The notes: generated by a model not told the origin, from the letters alone. 64,000 nucleotides of DNA from Holophagales bacterium (GCA_016719485.1 JADJZB010000029.1:248001-312000); one strand, 5' to 3'. Positions 35,845 through 43,729 are shown, numbered from the stretch's first letter. Program-made: numbers and translations.

Positions 35845-36750
35845 ATGACCTTCAGACCTCTCCCGCTGCGCTCCGGTGCGTCGCTCGACTTCGGCTCCGT
35901 CGGGGGAGTGATGGCGATCCTCAACGTCACGCCCGACTCCTTCTCCGACGGCGGGCGCCACCTCTCCGCGGCGGTCGCCGTCGACGCGGGGCTGCGCTTC
36001 GCCGATGCCGGCGCCGCGATGCTGGACGTGGGAGGCGAGTCGACGCGCCCGCGGGGCACTTCCTACGGGGAGGGTGCGGGGGAGGTGACGCCCGAAGAGG
36101 AGCTCGCGCGGGTCCTCCCCGTCATCGAGGGAATCCGCGCCGCCAACCCCTCGATTCCGATCTCGGTCGACACCCGTCGGGTCGAGGTGGCGCGCCGCGC
36201 GCTCGACGCCGGGGCCGACGTCGTGAACCTCGTGACGGGGCTCGATCCGCCCGACGGGCTCCTCGACCTCGTCGTCGCGCGGGACGCCGCCATCGTCCTG
36301 AACCACATGCGGGGCGTCCCGTCGACGACCTTCGAGGTGTCGCGGTTCGGCCGCGACGTCGTCGCCGACGTCGCGGGGGACCTCGCGCGTGCCCGGCGCC
36401 GCGCTCTCGTCGCCGGCCTGCGTCCGGACCGCGTCTTCGTCGACCCCGGTCTCGGATTCGGAAAGACCCCCGAGCAGAACTTCGCCCTCCTCGCCGGCGT
36501 GGCGCTCCTCGCCCCGGAAGGCGCACCCGTCGTCGTCGGGGCTTCCCGGAAGGCCTTCCTCGGCTCCCTGTCGGGCAGGCCTCCCGCAGAGCGGCTCCCC
36601 GAGTCTCTCGCCGCGTGCGCCGTCGCCGTGCGGGAGCTGGGCGGCCGCAACCCGCTCCTCCTCCGGGTCCACGACGTCGAGGAGACGCTCCGCTTCCTCG
36701 CGGTTCTCGGGCGCGGCGGCGCCCCGGGCCGGGCTACTTCAGGATCTTGA
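35845..36750 (+). CDS. folP: FolP, dihydropteroate synthase
   Basis: 301 residues from the ATG at 35845 with GGAG upstream. DHPS joins 6-hydroxymethyl-dihydropterin pyrophosphate and p-aminobenzoate in folate synthesis. Signatures seen are 'ILNVTPDSFSDGG', 'MLDVGGESTRPR', 'ISVDTRR', 'VDPGLGFGKTPEQN' and 'VGASRKAFLG'. A TAGACT -10-like box lies about 23 bases upstream. The last 17 bases overlap, tail to tail, the end of the large minus-strand protease gene. Confidence 0.95.
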   Translation: MTFRPLPLRSGASLDFGSVGGVMAILNVTPDSFSDGGRHLSAAVAVDAGLRFADAGAAMLDVGGESTRPRGTSYGEGAGEVTPEEELARVLPVIEGIRAANPSIPISVDTRRVEVARRALDAGADVVNLVTGLDPPDGLLDLVVARDAAIVLNHMRGVPSTTFEVSRFGRDVVADVAGDLARARRRALVAGLRPDRVFVDPGLGFGKTPEQNFALLAGVALLAPEGAPVVVGASRKAFLGSLSGRPPAERLPESLAACAVAVRELGGRNPLLLRVHDVEETLRFLAVLGRGGAPGRATSGS

Positions 36751-39694
36751 GCGAGACCATCGTCTCGGCACGCGGGTCCAGCCCCTCCTCGAACGCGAAG
36801 GCCTGTCCCACCGAAAGGGTCAGCTCGAGCCGCGAGAGCATGAAGATGCGGAAGTCGACCTGCGCGCCGGCGTTTCCGACGACGTGCCGTGCGGCGTCGG
36901 TGCCGAGGTCGGGTTCGGAGTCCATGTTCGTGACCATCGCGCTCGCGAAGAGGGCGGGGCGCGCCCAGCTCACGTAGACGTCGGCGGTCCCCGCCTTCCG
37001 GAACCGGATCGGCGGGAGGTTCCACTCGAGCATCGCGCGCGCGAAGTTGCTCCCCGGGATCTCGTCGATCTCGACGCCGGGGAAGCTCAGGAATTCCCGG
37101 TAGCGCTTCTCGGGCCGGTAGTCGACCCAGTTGTTCCCGAACCCGCCGAAGTAGAAGCTCGCGAACGGCTCGTTCTCGACACGCGGCGTCCATCCGGCCG
37201 TGCTCCTCACCCAGACCGAGGAGTGCCGGAGGGGAAGGGCGAAGCCGACGTCGTACGTGCCCCAGGCTTTCGGGTACGACCTCCCGCCGACGCGGTCGCC
37301 GGCGAAGCCGATCTCCCAGGCGTGCCCCTTCTCCTCGTCCACGTACCCGAGGGAGTGGCGCTCGTTCCTGTAGTGGAGACGGGCCCGGAGCGCGAAGAGC
37401 GTGTCGTACGCCGTCGCGACGTTCTGGAAGTCGGGGAGGCGGTCGAGGCCGCCGTAGTAGGTCGCGTTCGCCTCGACGCGGAGCTCGCGTGGCCTGTCGT
37501 AGAGGAGCGCCTTCTGCCAGCCGACGCGGAAGGAGTACCCCTTCATGCTCGTCTTCGTGGGGCCGACGAGGTCGTAGAAGTCGCCGGCGTTCCACCGGAC
37601 GCGGGCACTCCAGTCGTAGCGCTCGTAGCGCGCGTCGAGGTGGAGGCGCTCGCCGCTCGGCAGGCTCCCGTCCGGCGAGTACGCGGCCGTCAGGTTCAGC
37701 TTGTTGAGCTGGACGGGGTCGGAGAGGTTGACGCGAAGGCCGACGGCCGCCGAATTCTTGTAGCCCTGAACGACCGGGTAGATCGAGTCGAGGCCGATCC
37801 CCGCGAAGGAGCGGTAGGTGGCGCGAGATTTCACGAGGGGCTCGAGGTCCACCACCGACGGCGGCGGCACCTTCCACTCCTCGAGGACGGGGTGCTTCAC
37901 GATCGTCTCGTTGCCGAGGAAGGTGATCGGGCTGACGTCCTGAGTGACGCGGGCCTCGACGCGGGCGGGCACGAACCCCTCGCCCGTGAAGCGGAACGCG
38001 AGGAGGGAGCCGTCGGGCATCGGGAGCGGGCGGAAGAAGCCCGTCTCCGTGTTGCTGAGGGCCTCCTTCTCCCCCGTCGCCGGGTTCCAGCGGAAGAGGT
38101 TCGCGACGCCCGTGTAGAACGAGCTCCCGGTGAGCGTCTTCCCGTCGGGCGCGAAGACGAAGTTCATCGGGATGGCGGCACCGAAGTCGGTCGTCGCGAC
38201 GGGGGTCGCGTCGCCCGCGAGGAGCGCCTCGGTCCTCATCACCTGGAGCGTGTGCTGGCCGGTGACCGCCGACACCGAGAACGAGAGGAGCGTCCCGTCC
38301 GGGGAGAGGTCCATGTCGTAGAGCGATTCCCCGTACGGCCACGAGCGGACCTGTTTCCACTCGGTCCAGGGGGCCGCGATCCGCACGAGCGTCGCGATGC
38401 CGTTCATGGTCCTCACGCCCCAGAGCGACCGGTCGGCCCGGTTGAAGACGAGCTCGCCGATCCGCGCCTCCTCGAGGAGGATCTTCGACGCGCCCGTGCG
38501 CGGGTCGAGCGACCGCACGTCGCGGTGGTCGGCGTTGTCGGTCGTGTAGAAGAGCGTCTTCGAGCCGGGGTCCCACGCGAGCGAGGTGACGAAGAACCCG
38601 AGCGGGCCCTTGATCTCGGCGATTCGCTCCACCTTCCCGTCGTCCACCGAGATCGCCCCGACGTGGGCGACGACCCCCGGGTGGTTGAATGCGGCGTAGA
38701 GCTTCCTGGCATCCGGGTCGTAGAAGGCCCTCGAGACGCTGCCGAGGGCCTGCGGCGAGAGGTCCTCGTACGGCGTCGTCGGGTAGGTCCGGATCGCGGC
38801 GAGGTTCTTCTCCTGGAACTCCTTCTCGAAGTCGACCCACTCCTGCCACGCGTCGGGGATCGGCTTCCCGAAGACCTGCCGGAACTGCGACGCGTAGTAG
38901 GCCTTCGACCCCTCCCGGCGCCCGAGCCACTCGACGAGCTTCTCCGGCGAGTACCGGTACGCGAGGAACGTCATGAAGCGCCCGCCGTAGACGTACGAGT
39001 TGGCCTCGAGCTGGAAGTCGACCTTCGTCCCCTCCGACACGAGGCCGAGCGGCGTGTAGAAGCGGCTCCCGTCGCGGACCATCGAGCGGAAGACCATCTC
39101 GTCCCAGGCGCTTTGCGCGCGGCCCCGTCCGCCCGCCATCCACGTCTCGAAGAAGACGGCGGCCCCCTCGTGGTACCAGCGCGGGGTCAGGCTGCGCGGC
39201 GTCGTCAGGTAGTTGTACAGGATCGTCTCCGGCTGCTCCGGGGTCGTCGGGACCTTTCCTCCGAAGACCCGGCGCCAGGACCGGTCGCTCTTGCCCGCGT
39301 TGTCGTCGAGCGTCACGTGGACGAGCTCGTGGTTCATCATCCAGTTGACCGTCTCGTTCGCCGGGACGGTCTCGTAGGTGAAGGCCACGGGCGCCACCTG
39401 GAACATCATGAAGTTCCGGGGGACGACGTTGACGCCCGCGTTGCCATAGTCCGAGAAGTCGTTCAGGAAGACCGTGACCTTCTCGGACGGCTCGTACGAG
39501 AAGGCCCTCCGGTGGAAGCGGAGCGCGTTCTCGAACGAGCGGGCGACGTGGGGGACGAGGTACGACTGGCCCGGGGCGAAGTAGACGAGGCGCAGGTCGT
39601 CGGTCTCGAGCGTCGAGACCTGGCCCCTCGCCGGCAGGACGACCACGAACAGCACGGCCGCCGTGACGGCGGCGCGGACCGCAGGCGAAATCAT
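36734..39694 (-). CDS. Secreted metalloprotease-propeller-beta-barrel fusion
   Basis: 986 residues from the ATG at 39694, giving a signal peptide ('RAAVTAAVLFVVVLPARG'); a GTG seven codons upstream is an alternative. Residues about 30-230 look like a gluzincin of the peptidase_MA type, with HELVH (122-126) and a probable third zinc ligand Glu176 in 'WYHEG'. The middle (about 310-610) has TolB/WD-like blades ('LSPDGTLLSFSVS', 'FAPDGKTLTGSS'). The C-terminal third (about 640-986) alternates in the manner of an outer-membrane beta-barrel ('LRVNLSDPVQLNKLNLTAAY', ending 'ETMVSLKILK'). The whole would place a protease at the outer surface or periplasmic face of the outer membrane. It begins 26 bases after the terminator of the repeat-protein gene. 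Confidence 0.75.
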   Translation of the reverse strand: MISPAVRAAVTAAVLFVVVLPARGQVSTLETDDLRLVYFAPGQSYLVPHVARSFENALRFHRRAFSYEPSEKVTVFLNDFSDYGNAGVNVVPRNFMMFQVAPVAFTYETVPANETVNWMMNHELVHVTLDDNAGKSDRSWRRVFGGKVPTTPEQPETILYNYLTTPRSLTPRWYHEGAAVFFETWMAGGRGRAQSAWDEMVFRSMVRDGSRFYTPLGLVSEGTKVDFQLEANSYVYGGRFMTFLAYRYSPEKLVEWLGRREGSKAYYASQFRQVFGKPIPDAWQEWVDFEKEFQEKNLAAIRTYPTTPYEDLSPQALGSVSRAFYDPDARKLYAAFNHPGVVAHVGAISVDDGKVERIAEIKGPLGFFVTSLAWDPGSKTLFYTTDNADHRDVRSLDPRTGASKILLEEARIGELVFNRADRSLWGVRTMNGIATLVRIAAPWTEWKQVRSWPYGESLYDMDLSPDGTLLSFSVSAVTGQHTLQVMRTEALLAGDATPVATTDFGAAIPMNFVFAPDGKTLTGSSFYTGVANLFRWNPATGEKEALSNTETGFFRPLPMPDGSLLAFRFTGEGFVPARVEARVTQDVSPITFLGNETIVKHPVLEEWKVPPPSVVDLEPLVKSRATYRSFAGIGLDSIYPVVQGYKNSAAVGLRVNLSDPVQLNKLNLTAAYSPDGSLPSGERLHLDARYERYDWSARVRWNAGDFYDLVGPTKTSMKGYSFRVGWQKALLYDRPRELRVEANATYYGGLDRLPDFQNVATAYDTLFALRARLHYRNERHSLGYVDEEKGHAWEIGFAGDRVGGRSYPKAWGTYDVGFALPLRHSSVWVRSTAGWTPRVENEPFASFYFGGFGNNWVDYRPEKRYREFLSFPGVEIDEIPGSNFARAMLEWNLPPIRFRKAGTADVYVSWARPALFASAMVTNMDSEPDLGTDAARHVVGNAGAQVDFRIFMLSRLELTLSVGQAFAFEEGLDPRAETMVSLKILK

Positions 39695-39720
39695 GCCCGC
39701 AAAGGCATGCGACACATGCC

Positions 39721-39753
39721 GACCGGGAGGCGCCGTCGCGGCGCCTCCCGGTC
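39721..39753 (-). terminator. Terminator of the nonapeptide-repeat gene
   Basis: A perfect 14-bp stem (39721-39734 with 39740-39753) with a five-base loop, starting 17 bases past the stop codon of the repeat-protein gene. Confidence 0.7.
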
Positions 39754-39769
39754 TTTCGACGGGCACGTG

Positions 39770-40771
39770 TTACTGGGCCGACCGGGCTTCGTTCGACATC
39801 GCCCGCACGAACGCCTCGTTGGACAGCGCCGAGCGGAACGCCTCGTTGTCGAGGGCCCGCACGAACGCCTCGCTGGACAGGGCCGAGCGGAACGCCTCGT
39901 TGCTCAGCGCCGAGCGGAAGGCCTCGTTGTTCAACGCCCGCACGAACGCTTCGTTGGAGAGAGCCGAGCGGAACGCCTCGTTCGACAGCGCCTTCACGAA
40001 CGCCTCGTTCGACAGGGCCGAGCGGAAGGCTTCGTTCGACATCGCAGAGCGGAAGGCCTCGTTGTCCATCGCCCGCACGAACGCCTCGTTGGAGAGAGCC
40101 GAGCGGAAGGCCTCGTTGTTCATCGCCTGCTTGAAGGCTTCGTTGTTCATCGCCGCACGGAACGCCTCGTTCGACATCGCCGAGCGGAACGCCTCGTTGG
40201 ACATCGCCTGCTGGAACGCCTCGTTGTTCAGCGCCCTCACCATGGCTTCGTTCGACATCGCCGAGCGGAACGCCTCGTTCGACATCGCGCGCACGAACGC
40301 TTCGCTCGACATCGCCCGCACGAACGCCTCGTTCGACAGGGCCGAGCGGAACGCCTCGTTCGACAGCGCCGAGCGGAAGGCCTCGTTCGACATCGCCCGC
40401 ACGAACGCCTCGTTGGAGAGGGCCGAGCGGAAGGCCTCATTCGACAGCGCCGAGCGGAAGGCTTCGTTCGACAGGGCCGAACGGAAGGCCTCGTTCGACA
40501 GCGCCTGCTGGAACGCCTGGTTCGAGAGGACGTTCCGGAGCTGGGGGTCCTTGACGATCTTGTCGTAGACGTCCGTCTGCATGAAAGCCTGGAGGTCCGG
40601 GTTGTCGAGAGCGACATCGGCCCTGGTGATCTGGCCGGACTGGTGACGCACCGCGGCGCCGACCGTCCCCTGGGCGCCCTCCTCGTTGGGCGGGAAGCCG
40701 TTGATCGCAAAGTAGCCGATCGCTCCGACTGCGACGATAGCGACACCCGACAGCACGACTTTCTTGTTCAT
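39770..40771 (-). CDS. Membrane-anchored protein of 28 tandem nonapeptide repeats
   Basis: 333 residues. The N-terminus has a Lys-Lys then a hydrophobic segment (about 5-24) with no lipobox, fitting a signal anchor or uncleaved export signal. A linker (25-81) contains 'DNPDLQAFMQTDVYDKIVKD'. Residues 82-333 are 28 in-register nonapeptides with consensus [LM]-[SND]-[NS]-E-A-F-[RVQK]-[SRQKA]-A; the last unit is altered and ends RSAQ. Glu4, Ala5 and Ala9 are almost invariant; Phe6 is replaced once by Met. Position 2 is always Ser, Asn or Asp, all helix-capping residues. I do not recognise the family. It lies downstream of an ECF sigma/anti-sigma pair and has its own copy of the motif found before the sigma gene. 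A long repetitive periplasmic or surface structure is likely; the function is unknown. Confidence 0.88.
   Translation of the reverse strand: MNKKVVLSGVAIVAVGAIGYFAINGFPPNEEGAQGTVGAAVRHQSGQITRADVALDNPDLQAFMQTDVYDKIVKDPQLRNVLSNQAFQQALSNEAFRSALSNEAFRSALSNEAFRSALSNEAFVRAMSNEAFRSALSNEAFRSALSNEAFVRAMSSEAFVRAMSNEAFRSAMSNEAMVRALNNEAFQQAMSNEAFRSAMSNEAFRAAMNNEAFKQAMNNEAFRSALSNEAFVRAMDNEAFRSAMSNEAFRSALSNEAFVKALSNEAFRSALSNEAFVRALNNEAFRSALSNEAFRSALSSEAFVRALDNEAFRSALSNEAFVRAMSNEARSAQ
39773..40528 (-). repeat. 28 x 27-bp in-frame tandem repeat
   Basis: The coding repeat consists of 28 consecutive 27-bp units without spacers, covering most of the gene. Synonymous third-base differences are common between units while the amino-acid consensus is held, so selection acts on the protein rather than on recent DNA amplification alone. 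Units come in two main types (AFRSA and AFVRA endings) that alternate irregularly. Confidence 0.95.
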
Positions 40772-40828
40772 CGCCTTCCTCTTCCTGAGCAGCCGTACGG
40801 GCTTGCTCCCGCCAGTTGAGATGTCAGA

Positions 40829-40858
40829 TCAATTACACCAGAGACGGAAGAAAGTTGG
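40829..40858 (-). promoter_or_regulatory. Predicted ECF-type promoter of the repeat-protein gene
   Basis: Read on the minus strand: ACCAACTTT (the CCAACTTT part at 40858-40851), 13 bases, then TGTAATTGA (40837-40829). The same two blocks with the same spacing lie upstream of the ECF sigma gene. AAC-containing -35 elements are typical of ECF sigma factors. The start codon is 57 bases downstream with an AGGAAGAGGAAGG ribosome site. Confidence 0.7.
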
Positions 40859-40878
40859 TGACGCGTCCCGGGGGCTCG

Positions 40879-41646
40879 TCATCGAGGTCGTTCCCGGCCG
40901 ATGGAGAGGTCCCACGCCTCTCCGTCACCCAGCCGCAGCCGCAGGGTGCGTCCCACCGGATCGCCGATGCCGAACGAAACCTCGTACCGGCGCCGGCCGA
41001 CCGGGTGGGAAAAGCGCACCCGGCCCGATGCCATCACCACGTCTCCGCCCGAGGGTCCGTCCTGCGAGAAAGTAAGCGGAGAGAGGCTCGAGCCGTCGAG
41101 GTCGAGGGTCACGTCGAAGGGACGCGTCGCCTCGAGCTCGAGGTCGAGGACGAGGAGCCCCTCCTCGATTCGCGTAACCGCCTCTCCTGTAATCCCTTCG
41201 CGGGTGATTGAACGCCGGTCGAGGGTCCCGGCCGCCATCCGGTCGTGGGAGAGCGCCGTGCCCGACACCGCCGCCCGCTCCGACCGCGAGAGGACGGTTT
41301 CCGACGGGAGGAAGCCTCCCAGGAAGACTCCGAGAACCAAGGTGCAGGCGCACGCCGCGAGGGGCGCCGGGCTGAGGAGGGAACGAAGCACCTCGATCCA
41401 GCCGAGCCGGGGCTCCTTCTCCGGCTTCCGGTGCCGCACCGCGGACATCACGCCATCGACAAAGCCGGGCGGCGGGACGAGACGCTCCGCCCGTCCCAGC
41501 GTCTCCGAGACGCGCCGCAGGGAGCCGAGCCGGTCGTCGAGATCGGGATGCGCGGCGAGCAGGACTCGCAGGCGGGCCGCATCGGCGGCGGAGTTGATGC
41601 CGTCGATCTCGCCCTGGATCAGGTCGTCGTGCGCCGGTCGGCTCAT
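40879..41646 (-). CDS. Probable transmembrane anti-sigma factor
   Basis: 255 residues from the ATG at 41646, overlapping the sigma stop (ATGA). The cytoplasmic N-terminal part (1-80) is helical and lacks the HxxxCxxC zinc motif of ZAS anti-sigma factors. One membrane helix (about 94-114, 'PLAACACTLVLGVFLGGFLP') leads to a beta-rich periplasmic domain ('EEGLLVLDLELEATRPFDVT'). Position immediately after an ECF sigma gene and this topology support the call. A PrsW-family protease, the type that cuts RsiW in Bacillus, is encoded just upstream of the sigma gene and could act on this protein. Confidence 0.78.
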   Translation of the reverse strand: MSRPAHDDLIQGEIDGINSAADAARLRVLLAAHPDLDDRLGSLRRVSETLGRAERLVPPPGFVDGVMSAVRHRKPEKEPRLGWIEVLRSLLSPAPLAACACTLVLGVFLGGFLPSETVLSRSERAAVSGTALSHDRMAAGTLDRRSITREGITGEAVTRIEEGLLVLDLELEATRPFDVTLDLDGSSLSPLTFSQDGPSGGDVVMASGRVRFSHPVGRRRYEVSFGIGDPVGRTLRLRLGDGEAWDLSIGRERPR

Positions 41647-42188
41647 CGGGCACCCCGGGCATCCAGGATCTCCGCGAGCCGCTGGCGGGCCGTGTAGAGC
41701 CTCGACTTCACGGTCTTCTCCGGAATCGCGAGCGCGACGCTCATCTCGCCGTACGAGAGCTCGGCGAAGTGCCGGAGGACGACGACCTCGCGCGAGTCGA
41801 CCGGCAGGGCCATGAGGGCGTCCCGAACGGCCCGGCCACGCTCCCGCGACTCCAGGTCGTCCTGGGGGCCGCCGGGCGCCGCGACGGCCCACGCCGGCTC
41901 GAGGGACTGGCACGGTCGGTTCCGCTTGAGAAAGTTCAGCGTGTCGTTGACGAGGATGCGGTAGATCCAGCTGAAGAACTGGTAGCCGGGGTCGTAGGTC
42001 CCGAGCTTTTCGTACGCCTTCACGAAAGCTCCCTGCGCCAGGTCGCGGGCGTCCTCGCGGTCGTGGACCATCCGGTAGGCGACGTTGTAGAGAACCCGCT
42101 GGTATCTCGCGACCAGAGGGCGGAACGCCTCCGCGTCGCCCTGCAGGCACCGTCGCACCAGGTCGGCGTCGTTCTCATCCTGGCTCAA
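41643..42188 (-). CDS. ECF-type RNA polymerase sigma factor
   Basis: 181 residues. Region 2 is clear ('DADLVRRCLQGDAEAFRPLV', 'DREDARDLAQGAFVKAYEKL', 'FFSWIYRILVNDTLNFLKR'), as is region 4 ('LMALPVDSREVVVLRHFAEL', then 'SYGEMSVALAIPEKTVKSRL'). The start is a problem: the best N-terminus needs a TTG at 42188, directly after an in-frame TAA, and this TTG lies inside the second block of the putative promoter motif. Either the message is leaderless, or translation starts at a GTG ten codons in (42158), or the motif is an operator. The gene overlaps its anti-sigma gene by 4 bases. Confidence 0.9.
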   Translation of the reverse strand: MSQDENDADLVRRCLQGDAEAFRPLVARYQRVLYNVAYRMVHDREDARDLAQGAFVKAYEKLGTYDPGYQFFSWIYRILVNDTLNFLKRNRPCQSLEPAWAVAAPGGPQDDLESRERGRAVRDALMALPVDSREVVVLRHFAELSYGEMSVALAIPEKTVKSRLYTARQRLAEILDARGAR

Positions 42189-42214
42189 TTACAGCAACGT
42201 CCCCGAAAAGTTGG
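42185..42214 (-). promoter_or_regulatory. Second copy of the ECF-type motif, upstream of the sigma gene
   Basis: Minus strand: ACCAACTTT (CCAACTTT part 42214-42207), 13 bases, TGTAATTGA (42193-42185). It is identical in both blocks and in spacing to the site before the repeat-protein gene. This suggests autoregulation of the sigma operon. The second block overlaps the TTG start codon. Confidence 0.65.
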
Positions 42215-42253
42215 TCGGGAAGCGCTCCCGACGTTCAGGCCTGCGCCACCGGG

Positions 42254-43267
42254 CTACCCGGTGGCGCCCTCGGTCTCGAGCATGTAGATCTGCCAGAGGT
42301 GCCGGCTCGAGGTCTGGAGCATCGGTTGCAGGGCCAGCCGGCCCGTCGGTCCGATCGTGCGCTCGAGGTAGCGCAGCTCCTGCAGGTTCGCCCTGACGTC
42401 CTCGCCAACCTCGATCGGGAGCCCTGCTTCCCGCGCCATCAGGATCCCCTTCGCACGGATCGAGAGCTCCAGGTGGACGCGCAGCAGGCACATCATGTCG
42501 GCCACGACCGGGCCCTCGAAGCGCGACTTCAGCGAGAGGAGGTACCGGCCGACGCGCGTCTGGGAGACGTCCTGTCCGAGCGTGGTCTGGAGCAGGTCCA
42601 CCTCCGAGTCGAATCCTGCGGCGAGCCATTCCCGCGTGCCCCTCTCGCTCCTCGAGAAGACGGCGACGAGGAGAACCGGCAGCGTCACGAACAGAAGCAG
42701 CGTCGCCAGGACGGGGGGCAGGATGAAGTGGTTGTAGAGGGAGTGGATCGCGACGGCCACGGCGAGCCCGGGGAGCACGACGGCGATACCGGCGCGCGGA
42801 TGGCGGTCCTCGAGTCCTTTCGCCACGACCGCGAGGATCGACGTCGTCGCGCCGTGCAGCACGGCGGTGCCGAAGCCCCGGACGATCCAGAGGAAGACAC
42901 TGCCCTGCCCCAGGGCGCGAAGGTACTCGACGTTCTCGACGAGAGCGAATCCGGTGCCCACCGCGAAGCCGAGAATGGCCGCGTCGACCAGGAAGCCGAC
43001 CCGCCTGCGGGCCAGCAGGTAGAGCAGCGGGAGCGCCTTGAGAAGCTCTTCCGTGACGGGCGCCACGTAACGGGAGAGCGTGACGCCGGAAACGAACTCC
43101 CCGTCCAGAAGCCCGCCGTGAAGCCGGGCCGCGACGAAGGCCGCGAAGGCGCCTGCCAGGATGAGCCGGAGGACCGCCTGGAGGGGAACCAGCTTGAAAC
43201 TGTCCAGGAGGACGAGTCCGCCCAGGAACACGGAGACCGGCACGAGCGCCAGCGCTGCATTGAGCAT
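42254..43267 (-). CDS. PrsW-family intramembrane protease with C-terminal extension
   Basis: 337 residues, ATG at 43267. About eight hydrophobic helices fill residues 1-225. The PrsW motifs are present: EE at 73-74 in 'TEELLKALP', 'FALVENVEY' (107-115), 'HGATTS' (138-143) and 'HSLYNHF' (175-181). About 110 further residues form a soluble helical tail ('DMMCLLRVHLELSIRAKGIL') not needed for the protease core. In Bacillus subtilis PrsW makes the first cut in anti-sigma RsiW. Here the gene lies directly upstream of, and in the same orientation as, an ECF sigma/anti-sigma pair, making that anti-sigma its obvious candidate substrate. Confidence 0.85.
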   Translation of the reverse strand: MLNAALALVPVSVFLGGLVLLDSFKLVPLQAVLRLILAGAFAAFVAARLHGGLLDGEFVSGVTLSRYVAPVTEELLKALPLLYLLARRRVGFLVDAAILGFAVGTGFALVENVEYLRALGQGSVFLWIVRGFGTAVLHGATTSILAVVAKGLEDRHPRAGIAVVLPGLAVAVAIHSLYNHFILPPVLATLLLFVTLPVLLVAVFSRSERGTREWLAAGFDSEVDLLQTTLGQDVSQTRVGRYLLSLKSRFEGPVVADMMCLLRVHLELSIRAKGILMAREAGLPIEVGEDVRANLQELRYLERTIGPTGRLALQPMLQTSSRHLWQIYMLETEGATG

Positions 43268-43275
43268 TCGTGAAG

Positions 43276-43288
43276 CTATGATACATAG
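43276..43288. promoter_or_regulatory. Overlapping divergent -10 region with dyad
   Basis: CTATG-ATA-CATAG is a perfect inverted repeat in an AT-rich island of the 36-base gap between the prsW-like and rsbW-like genes. TATGAT on the plus strand and TATCAT on the minus strand can both serve as -10 boxes, so a single bound protein would affect both directions. Confidence 0.45.
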
Positions 43289-43303
43289 TCTCAGATAGGC
43301 ACG

Positions 43304-43729
43304 ATGCAGTATCCCGCTCGACACACGGTTTCCGTGGCGGGCTCGCGCAAGGGACTCGGTCGCGTGACCGAGGAGTTCGAGTGCTTCTCCTCGGCTCACG
43401 GGCTCCCGGACCCGGTACGACGATCGATCCAGGTCGTCCTCGACGAGCTCCTGTCGAACACGGTCCGCTGCGGGGGCGACGGCGGCCGGGAGGTCTGGAT
43501 CGAGGTCGGCTTCCTGCTGGAACCTCATGCCCTCCGCGTGGAGATCGTCGACGACGGGACACCGTTCAATCCCCTCGAGAGAGAGGGCCCGGACACGTCG
43601 CTCCCCCTCGAGAAACGACCGGTCGGCGGCCTGGGAGTCATGCTCGTGAGGCATCTCGTCGACGAGATCGCCTGGGACGGCGAGGGAGGGCGGAACCGTG
43701 TCCGGCTCTGCAAACGCCTGGATGGGTGA
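43304..43729 (+). CDS. RsbW-like anti-sigma/switch kinase (HATPase_c_2)
   Basis: 141 residues, typical. The GHKL ATPase boxes are the N box 'DELLSN' (48-53), the G1 box 'VDDGTPFNP' (about 82-90) and the G2 box 'GGLGVML' (108-114). Such proteins bind a partner and phosphorylate a STAS antagonist. It is first of three plus-strand genes (kinase, STAS, phosphatase). No sigma-B-type gene follows, so the target is unknown; it may control a sigma factor elsewhere or a non-transcriptional partner. Confidence 0.9.
   Translation: MQYPARHTVSVAGSRKGLGRVTEEFECFSSAHGLPDPVRRSIQVVLDELLSNTVRCGGDGGREVWIEVGFLLEPHALRVEIVDDGTPFNPLEREGPDTSLPLEKRPVGGLGVMLVRHLVDEIAWDGEGGRNRVRLCKRLDG

Noticed and set aside
39773..40528. 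Regular 27-bp repeats resembling a CRISPR array or minisatellite
   Set aside because: Units are contiguous without spacers, stay in frame, and encode a conserved protein repeat behind a normal signal anchor, with start, ribosome site and terminator.
39663..40568. Plus-strand frame with NASLDRAER-type repeats, looking like a repeat protein
   Set aside because: It is the antisense image of the nonapeptide repeats; it has no ribosome site and runs into the terminator and protease gene region. Codon wobble differences favour the minus-strand protein.
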